Assembly (NCBI GenBank): GCA_030146385.1
Contig: JASLBX010000212.1
Coordinates: 1 to 10,883, forward strand
Source of the DNA: Jiangellaceae bacterium
GTDB taxonomy: Bacteria > Actinomycetota > Actinomycetes > Jiangellales > Jiangellaceae
Direction of reading: 5' to 3'
DNA: 10,883 nt
A program made the position numbers and the translations under genes. Position 1 is the stretch's first letter; each line of letters begins with the position of its first letter. Shown here one piece after another: positions 6,239-10,883 of this stretch. The notes under the pieces were generated by a model. That model saw only the letters and a program-made list of their open reading frames with translations. It did not search any database and was not told the origin of the DNA.

Positions 6239-6445
6239 ATGACATCGAGCACGTACCAGGTCCAGGGCATGACGTGCGGGCACTGCGTCAGCGCGGTCAG
6301 CTCCGAGATCGGCGAGCTCGCCGGCGTATCCGACGTCTCCGTCGACCTCGCGACCGGCAAGGTCATCGTCACCGCCGACCAGCCCCTCGATGACAAGGCC
6401 GTGCGCGCCGCCGTCGAAGAGGCCGGCTACGAAGTGGTCGGCTAG
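6239..6445 (+). CDS. copZ: Copper chaperone CopZ
   Basis: This 68-residue protein is a single heavy-metal-associated (HMA) domain that binds Cu+ in the cytosol and delivers it to the export ATPase. The metal site GMTCGHC has Cys13 and Cys16. The rest shows the ferredoxin-like pattern: VSAVSSEIGELAGV helix, VSDVSVDLATGKVIVTAD strands, and AVRAAVEEAGYEVVG helix-strand. The length is normal for the family. AGGAG (6228-6232) lies 6 nt before ATG6239. The gene is first in the copper operon, behind the CsoR-like operator, and is followed after 3 nt by the His-rich protein gene. Confidence 0.95.
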   Translation: MTSSTYQVQGMTCGHCVSAVSSEIGELAGVSDVSVDLATGKVIVTADQPLDDKAVRAAVEEAGYEVVG

Positions 6446-6448
6446 CCA

Positions 6449-7393
6449 GTGCGCGTCCTGACCAAGCTGGTTGCGTTCGCGGCCGCCCTGGTCGTCGTTC
6501 TCGGCATCGCGTTCGCCATCGGGCGGACGTCCGGCATCGACGCCCAGGCGGCCGCGAGCGATGCGCCCATGGACGGCCACGACGGTGCCGAGCAGGCCGC
6601 CGATAGCCACGTTGCCGACAGCCCGGCCGCTGACGACCACGGCGACGACCATGCCGGCGGGCCGGCCAGCGAACCGGGCGGGCTGCAGGTCACGGCCGAC
6701 GGGTATACGTTCGAGCCGCTCTCCTACCCCACCGAGCCCCGGACGGACGGGCTGTTCGAGTTCCGCATCGTCGGGCCGGACGGGACGGCCGTCACGGAGT
6801 ACACGACCGAGCACGACGCCGACCTGCACCTGATCGTCGTCAACCGCGACCTGTCCGACTACCAGCACGTCCACCCGGAACTGTCCGCCGACGGCACCTG
6901 GTCCGTCCCGTTGACGTTCAACAGCGCCGGCTCGTACCGGGCGTTCGCCGACTTCACACCGTCCGGCAGGGACGAGGGCCTGACGCTCGGCACCGACCTG
7001 CTGGTGGCCGGTGACTACCAGCCGCAGCCACTTGCCGAGCCGGCGCACACCGCCGAGGTCGACGGGTACACGGTCGAGCTCAACGGCCGGCTTGAACCCG
7101 GCGCGGCCAGCTCGATCACCCCGACCGTCACCCGCGACGGCGAGCCGGTCACCGACCTGCAGCCGTACCTCGGTGCGTACGGTCATCTTGTGGCCCTACG
7201 CGAACGCGACCTCGCCTACCTGCACGTCCACCCGGACGGCGGCCCGGACGATCCGACGACCGCACCGGGTCCGGACGTCAGCTTCGTCACAGAGGTCCCG
7301 TCCGAGGCCACCTACCGTCTGTATTTCGAGTTCCGGCACGAGGGCGCCGTCCACCGGGCCGAGTTCACTGTGGAGACCTCGCATGACCACTGA
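6449..7393 (+). CDS. His-rich secreted two-domain protein, probable copper binder
   Basis: This 314-residue protein has no function I can name. Residues 5-25 form a signal or anchor helix, followed by an acidic, His-rich linker (about 38-71, with His44, His54, His64, His68). Two beta-rich, immunoglobulin-like segments follow (about 79-188 and 200-311). Each carries a related motif: HLIVVNRDLSDYQHVHP (127-143) and HLVALRERDLAYLHVHP (246-262), both H-L-x(5)-R-D-L-x(4)-H-V-H-P. The matched histidines suggest one metal site per domain outside the membrane. The tail ends SHDH. GTG6449 starts 3 nt after the copZ stop without a clear Shine-Dalgarno, so translation is probably coupled; the stop lies 8 nt inside copA. 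Its place between copZ and copA makes copper binding, storage or transfer likely. An adhesin-like role without metal is possible but less economical. Confidence 0.85.
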   Translation: MRVLTKLVAFAAALVVVLGIAFAIGRTSGIDAQAAASDAPMDGHDGAEQAADSHVADSPAADDHGDDHAGGPASEPGGLQVTADGYTFEPLSYPTEPRTDGLFEFRIVGPDGTAVTEYTTEHDADLHLIVVNRDLSDYQHVHPELSADGTWSVPLTFNSAGSYRAFADFTPSGRDEGLTLGTDLLVAGDYQPQPLAEPAHTAEVDGYTVELNGRLEPGAASSITPTVTRDGEPVTDLQPYLGAYGHLVALRERDLAYLHVHPDGGPDDPTTAPGPDVSFVTEVPSEATYRLYFEFRHEGAVHRAEFTVETSHDH

Positions 7394-9635
7394 GCGCATC
7401 GCCACCACCGAGCTCGAGCTGCAGATCGGCGGCATGACCTGCGCGTCGTGCGCGGCGCGGATCGAGAAGAAGCTCAACCGGGTCGACGGCGTCACCGCAA
7501 GCGTGAACTTCGCGACGGAGAAGGCACGGGTGAGCTTCGCCAGCGGCGTCGCTGTCAAGGACCTGATCGACGTCGTGGAGCAGACCGGCTACTCCGCCGA
7601 GCTCCCGGCGCCGCCGGCCGACACCCGGCCCGACGAGGCCGAGCCCGAAGACACCACGCGCGAGCCCAGGATCCGGCTCCTCGTCAGTGCGGCGCTGTCC
7701 GTCCCGGTGATCGCGATGGCCATGGTGCCGGCGCTGCAGTTCACCTACTGGCAGTGGCTGTCGCTGACCCTCGCGGCGCCGGTGCTGGTCTGGGGTGGCT
7801 GGCCGTTCCACCGGGCGACGTGGGCGAACCTCAAGCATGGCGCGGCCACCATGGACACGCTTATCTCGATGGGCACGATAGCCGCCTTCGCGTGGTCGGT
7901 GTACGCGCTGTTCCTCGGCACGGCGGGCGAGCCGGGCATGAGCCACCCGTTCTCGCTGACCCTCAGCCGCTCGTCCGGGGCCGACAACATCTACTTCGAG
8001 GTGGCGGCCGGCGTCACGACGTTCATCCTGGCCGGCCGCTACTTCGAGGCGCGGTCGAAGCGGCGGGCGGGCGCAGCCTTGCGAGCGCTCTTGGAGCTCG
8101 GCGCCAAGGACGTGGCCGTACTGCGCGACGGCGTTGAGCAGCGGATACCCATCGACGGATTGGCCGTCGGCGACCGGTTCGTCGTCCGTCCCGGCGAGCG
8201 CATCGCGACGGACGGAGTGATCGAGCAGGGCACATCCGCGGTCGACCAGAGCATGATCACCGGCGAATCGCTGCCGGTCGAGGTGAGGCTGGGCGATGCC
8301 GTCGTCGGCGCGACGGTCAACGCCGGCGGGCGGCTCATCGTCCGGGCGACCCGCGTGGGCTCGGACACGCAACTCGCGCAGATGGCAAAGCTGGTCGAGG
8401 AGGCGCAGAGCGGTAAGGCCGCCGTACAGCGGCTGGCCGACCGGATCTCGGGTGTCTTCGTTCCGATCGTGATCGCACTGGCCGTGGCGACGCTCGGCTT
8501 CTGGCTCGGCACCGGAGCAGCACTCGGGATGGCACTCACCGCTGCCGTCGCCGTCCTGATCATCGCCTGCCCGTGCGCGCTGGGACTCGCCACTCCGATG
8601 GCGCTCCTGGTCGGGACTGGACGCGGCGCCCAGCTCGGCATCCTGATCAAGGGTCCCGAGGTGCTGGAGTCCACGCGGCGGGTCGACACGATCGTCCTCG
8701 ACAAGACGGGCACGGTGACGACCGGCGAGATGACTCTGGTCGACGTCGTCCCGGCTGTCGGCGAGGACGCGGACCAGGCCGTGCGGCTCGCCGGTGGGCT
8801 CGAGCACGCGTCCGAGCACCCGATCGCGCGGGCGATCGCGGTAGGGGCGATGGCGCGGGTCGGCGAGCTACCGGCACCCACGGAGTTCGCGAACGCCGAA
8901 GGTCTCGGTGTCACGGGAGTCGTGGACGGCCACGGCGTCGTCGTCGGGCGTCCAGCCCTGCTGGCCGACTGGGCGATATCGCTCCCGCCGGAGTTGAACG
9001 CTGCCCGGGTCGATGCCGAATCGGCCGGGCGTACCGCCGTCGCCGTGGGCTGGGACGGCCAGGCGCGCGCCTTGCTGCTGGTGGCCGACGCCGTCAAGGC
9101 GACGAGCGCGGCCGCGATCGCCGAGTTGCGCTCGCTCGGCCTGACGCCGATTCTGCTCACCGGCGACAACCAGACAGTTGCGCGGACGGTCGCGGCCGAG
9201 GTCGACATCGATGCGGACAATGTCATCGCCGAGGTGCTGCCGGCCGACAAGGTCGACGTCGTCAAGCGGTTGCAGGCCGAGGGCCGCGTCGTGGCGATGG
9301 TCGGCGACGGTGTCAACGACGCCGCCGCCTTGGCGCAGGCCGATCTTGGTCTGGCGATCGGCACGGGCACCGACGTGGCCATCGAGGCCAGCGACCTGAC
9401 CCTGGTGCGCGGGGACCTGCGGGTCGCCGCGGACGCGATCCGTCTCTCCCGGCGCACGCTGCGAACCATCAAGGGCAACCTGTTCTGGGCGTTCGCCTAC
9501 AACGTGGGGGCGCTGCCGCTAGCCGTTGCCGGGCTGCTCAACCCGATGATCGCGGGCGCGGCGATGGCGTTCAGCTCGGTGTTCGTGGTGTCCAACAGCC
9601 TGCGGCTGCGCCGGTTCAGGGCACCGTCCCGCTGA
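7383..9635 (+). CDS. copA: Cu+-exporting P1B-type ATPase CopA
   Basis: This 750-residue ATP-driven pump exports Cu+ (or Ag+) across the cytoplasmic membrane. It has one N-terminal HMA domain with GMTCASC (17-23; Cys20, Cys23), an acidic linker (77-94), then the P1B core. Visible in order are the actuator TGES (293-296), the intramembrane metal site CPC (396-398), the phosphorylation site DKTGT (Asp440), the nucleotide-binding SEHP (His479), TGDN (593-596) and GDGVNDAAAL (641-650). The last two helices contain Tyr706-Asn707 and MAFSS (728-732), the pattern typical of the Cu+ subgroup. Length and motif set are normal and nothing is missing. ATG7383 overlaps the preceding gene by 11 nt and has GGAG (7372-7375) 7 nt upstream. 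It receives Cu+ from CopZ and ends one base from the convergent gene. Confidence 0.97.
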   Translation: MTTERIATTELELQIGGMTCASCAARIEKKLNRVDGVTASVNFATEKARVSFASGVAVKDLIDVVEQTGYSAELPAPPADTRPDEAEPEDTTREPRIRLLVSAALSVPVIAMAMVPALQFTYWQWLSLTLAAPVLVWGGWPFHRATWANLKHGAATMDTLISMGTIAAFAWSVYALFLGTAGEPGMSHPFSLTLSRSSGADNIYFEVAAGVTTFILAGRYFEARSKRRAGAALRALLELGAKDVAVLRDGVEQRIPIDGLAVGDRFVVRPGERIATDGVIEQGTSAVDQSMITGESLPVEVRLGDAVVGATVNAGGRLIVRATRVGSDTQLAQMAKLVEEAQSGKAAVQRLADRISGVFVPIVIALAVATLGFWLGTGAALGMALTAAVAVLIIACPCALGLATPMALLVGTGRGAQLGILIKGPEVLESTRRVDTIVLDKTGTVTTGEMTLVDVVPAVGEDADQAVRLAGGLEHASEHPIARAIAVGAMARVGELPAPTEFANAEGLGVTGVVDGHGVVVGRPALLADWAISLPPELNAARVDAESAGRTAVAVGWDGQARALLLVADAVKATSAAAIAELRSLGLTPILLTGDNQTVARTVAAEVDIDADNVIAEVLPADKVDVVKRLQAEGRVVAMVGDGVNDAAALAQADLGLAIGTGTDVAIEASDLTLVRGDLRVAADAIRLSRRTLRTIKGNLFWAFAYNVGALPLAVAGLLNPMIAGAAMAFSSVFVVSNSLRLRRFRAPSR

Positions 9636-9636
9636 G

Positions 9637-10134
9637 CTACTCGACCTCGGCGCGAACCTGCGCCACGGCGTGTTCGACCGCGGCCCGGACGTCCGGGTCG
9701 TCGAGGTCGATTCCGGCGTCCAGGGCGACGACCCAGGCAAGCTTCGGTTCGCCGGGCCGGCGGCGGCCACTGACCCGCACTCCGCGGTCGCCCGCGATCG
9801 CGATGTGCCGGCTGATCACCACGCTGGCCTGCACCTGCTCGCGCACGATGTCCAGGAACGCCGTGGCTTCGTCCAGCCCGATGCGGTGGCGGCGGGGTTT
9901 GGCCCCGACGGGGACGGTTTCGACGACCACGAGCAGCTCGTCGTCCCGGTTCCACGTCGCTCTCTCCACGTGCTCCCAGCCGATGGCGTGGAAACCAGTC
10001 TCGACCGGCAGCAGCAGTCGGTGGTTCGTGGCCACGATCGGGCCGTCGGCGGAGTCGGCCTGGGCGAGCATGCGCTCTCCCGGCTCGAGCGTCAGTCCGG
10101 CGGGTACTGGGGTACGGCGGAACAGTGGCGGCAC
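9637..10134 (-). CDS. Uncharacterised 165-aa protein, possibly PH-like
   Basis: I do not recognise a characterised function. The protein has no signal peptide and no membrane segment. The first half (about 15-105) alternates short beta strands, with a start reminiscent of bacterial pleckstrin-homology-like proteins: LEPGERMLAQAD, then IVATNHRLLLP and GFHAIGWEHVERATW, then DELLVVVET. The second half has an amphipathic stretch (LDEATAFLDIVREQVQAS), a basic SGRRRPG turn (122-128), a KLAWVVALDAG strand and a terminal helix (DPDVRAAVEHAVAQVRAEVE). The PH-like reading is an impression from the strand pattern only. GTG10134 has no Shine-Dalgarno, but a -10-like TACGCT lies 7 nt upstream, consistent with a leaderless message. 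It lies downstream of the sigma factor gene on the same strand, 101 nt away, and its stop is 1 nt from the copA stop. Confidence 0.8.
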   Translation of the reverse strand: MPPLFRRTPVPAGLTLEPGERMLAQADSADGPIVATNHRLLLPVETGFHAIGWEHVERATWNRDDELLVVVETVPVGAKPRRHRIGLDEATAFLDIVREQVQASVVISRHIAIAGDRGVRVSGRRRPGEPKLAWVVALDAGIDLDDPDVRAAVEHAVAQVRAEVE

Positions 10135-10141
10135 GCAACGA

Positions 10142-10147
10142 AGCGTA
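10142..10147 (-). promoter_or_regulatory. Candidate leaderless -10 for the 165-aa protein gene
   Basis: On the minus strand TACGCT (TAnnnT) is followed by seven bases and the GTG start. No ribosome binding site is visible. The -35 region is GC-rich and unrecognisable. Confidence 0.38.
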
Positions 10148-10207
10148 CGACGTGACCGGCTTTGCGCGCGCTACCCGTCCGATGCGCGGCTTGCTAGCGA
10201 CGTATAC

Positions 10208-10222
10208 GTGGAGTTTCCCCAC
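10208..10222 (-). terminator. Possible terminator hairpin after the sigma factor gene
   Basis: On the minus strand GTGGGG-AAA-CTCCAC forms a 6-bp stem with one G-U pair and a 3-nt loop, starting 13 nt after the sigma factor stop. No T-run follows, so it would be a U-less hairpin of the kind proposed in actinomycetes. A perfect 10-bp palindrome ACGTATACGT (10200-10209) abuts it. Confidence 0.35.
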
Positions 10223-10235
10223 TTAACGTGGTCAT

Positions 10236-10883
10236 CTAGCGGAGGTAGTCGCGGAGGGCGTTGGCGAACTTGCCGCGGCGGAGCTTGGCGAGGGTCTTCG
10301 CCTCGATCTGGCGGACCCGCTCGCGGGTGACCCCGAACTGCCGGCCCACCTCTTCCAGCGTGCGCATCTCGCCGTCGTCCAGCCCGTACCGCAGCCGGAC
10401 GACCGCCTGCTCCCGCTCGCCGAGCGACGCCAGAATCCGGTCGATGTGGCTCTTGAGCATCAGCTGTGCTACGAGTTCGGCCGGAGCTTCGTAGTCGCCG
10501 TCCTCGATCAGGTCACCGAGCTCGTTGTCAGCGGCCTCCCCAACGGGAGTGTGCAGGCTGAGCGGCTCGGACGCCAGCGTGATCAGGTCGATGACGCGGG
10601 CTTCGGCCAGGCCCGTCTCGCGGGCCAGCTCATCGATCCGCGGATCGCGGCCAAGGCGTTGCGACAGCTGGCGCTGGACACGCAGCAGCTTGTTCATCGT
10701 CTCGACGACGTGGACCGGCATCCGGATGGTGCGGCTCTGGTCGGCCAGCGCTCGGGAGATCGCCTGCCGGATCCACCACGTGGCGTACGTCGAGAACTTG
10801 TAGCCCTTGGCGTAGTCGAACTTCTCGACCGCGCGCACCAGACCGAGGTTGCCCTCCTGCACCAGGTCGAGCAGGTCGAGCCC
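10236..10883 (-). CDS. Primary-type sigma-70 factor, regions 2-4 (5' partial)
   Basis: These are the last 215 residues of an RNA polymerase sigma factor of the RpoD/HrdB/SigB group. Reading from the window edge, the protein gives DLVQEGNLGLVRAVEKFDY and YKFSTYATWWIRQAI, which are region 2 (core binding, -10 melting and recognition), then ISRALADQSRTIRMPVHVVE (region 3 start). Region 3 continues through LGRDPRIDELARETGL and SLHTPVGEAADNELGDLIED. Region 4 (LGEREQAVVRLRYGLDDGEMRTLEEVG, then GVTRERVRQIEAKTLAKLR) holds the -35-binding helix-turn-helix. It ends LRDYLR at TAG 10236-10238. The GTG at 10862 is an internal Val codon, since homology continues to the window edge. Whether it is the essential factor or a group-2 paralogue depends on the missing N-terminus. 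It is probably its own transcription unit. Confidence 0.95.
   Translation of the reverse strand, partial: GLDLLDLVQEGNLGLVRAVEKFDYAKGYKFSTYATWWIRQAISRALADQSRTIRMPVHVVETMNKLLRVQRQLSQRLGRDPRIDELARETGLAEARVIDLITLASEPLSLHTPVGEAADNELGDLIEDGDYEAPAELVAQLMLKSHIDRILASLGEREQAVVRLRYGLDDGEMRTLEEVGRQFGVTRERVRQIEAKTLAKLRRGKFANALRDYLR

Noticed and set aside
7365..9478. Long minus-strand open frames (about 480 codons each) opposite copA
   Set aside because: Translations are compositionally biased with no motif; copA on the plus strand has every P1B ATPase signature.
8573..10330. 585-codon plus-strand frame running through the end of copA and the 165-aa gene
   Set aside because: It is Arg/Gly-rich in the +1 frame of copA and then antisense to two credible genes. 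No domain is visible, so it is not read as a fusion.

Overview
The window is a high-GC, gene-dense stretch of bacterial chromosome. Strong G/C at third codon positions, GTG starts, candidate leaderless promoters (TAnnnT placed 6-7 nt before the start codon), a DesK-type histidine kinase with a NarL/LuxR-type regulator, and a HrdB/SigB-like sigma factor all point to an actinomycete. I cannot name the family or genus. No insertion sequence, phage gene, CRISPR array or long intergenic gap is present, and no stretch above 300 bases lacks a gene.

Layout. (1) 1-616: the 3' part of an HtrA/DegP-type serine protease with a PDZ domain, entering from the left edge. (2) 689-761: tRNA-Asn(GTT), with an extended -10 inside an inverted repeat just upstream. 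(3) 900-1547: a RibD/dihydrofolate-reductase-fold protein, convergent with the next pair. (4) 4053-1568, minus strand: a sensor histidine kinase and its response regulator, overlapping by 4 nt; the kinase carries what looks like two copies of its membrane sensor module. (5) 4243-6179, plus strand, divergent from the kinase: a secreted or anchored prokaryotic phospholipase A2 and a multi-pass acyltransferase, overlapping by 4 nt (ATGA). (6) 6239-9635: a copper operon of chaperone CopZ, a His-rich secreted two-domain protein of unknown function, and the Cu+ export ATPase CopA, behind a CsoR-like operator that overlaps the acyltransferase stop codon. (7) 10134-9637, minus: an uncharacterised 165-aa protein ending 1 nt from copA. 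(8) 10883-10236, minus: the C-terminal part of a primary-type sigma-70 factor, running off the right edge.

How the genes may work together. The copper block is a standard detoxification unit: cytosolic Cu+ is picked up by CopZ, passed to CopA and exported, while the middle protein probably handles copper outside the membrane. The more speculative unit is the kinase/regulator pair facing the phospholipase/acyltransferase pair across a 189-nt divergent region. A membrane-sensing two-component system beside a phospholipid-deacylating enzyme and an acyl-transfer enzyme suggests control of envelope lipid remodelling. That link rests on gene order and families, not on a demonstrated reaction.
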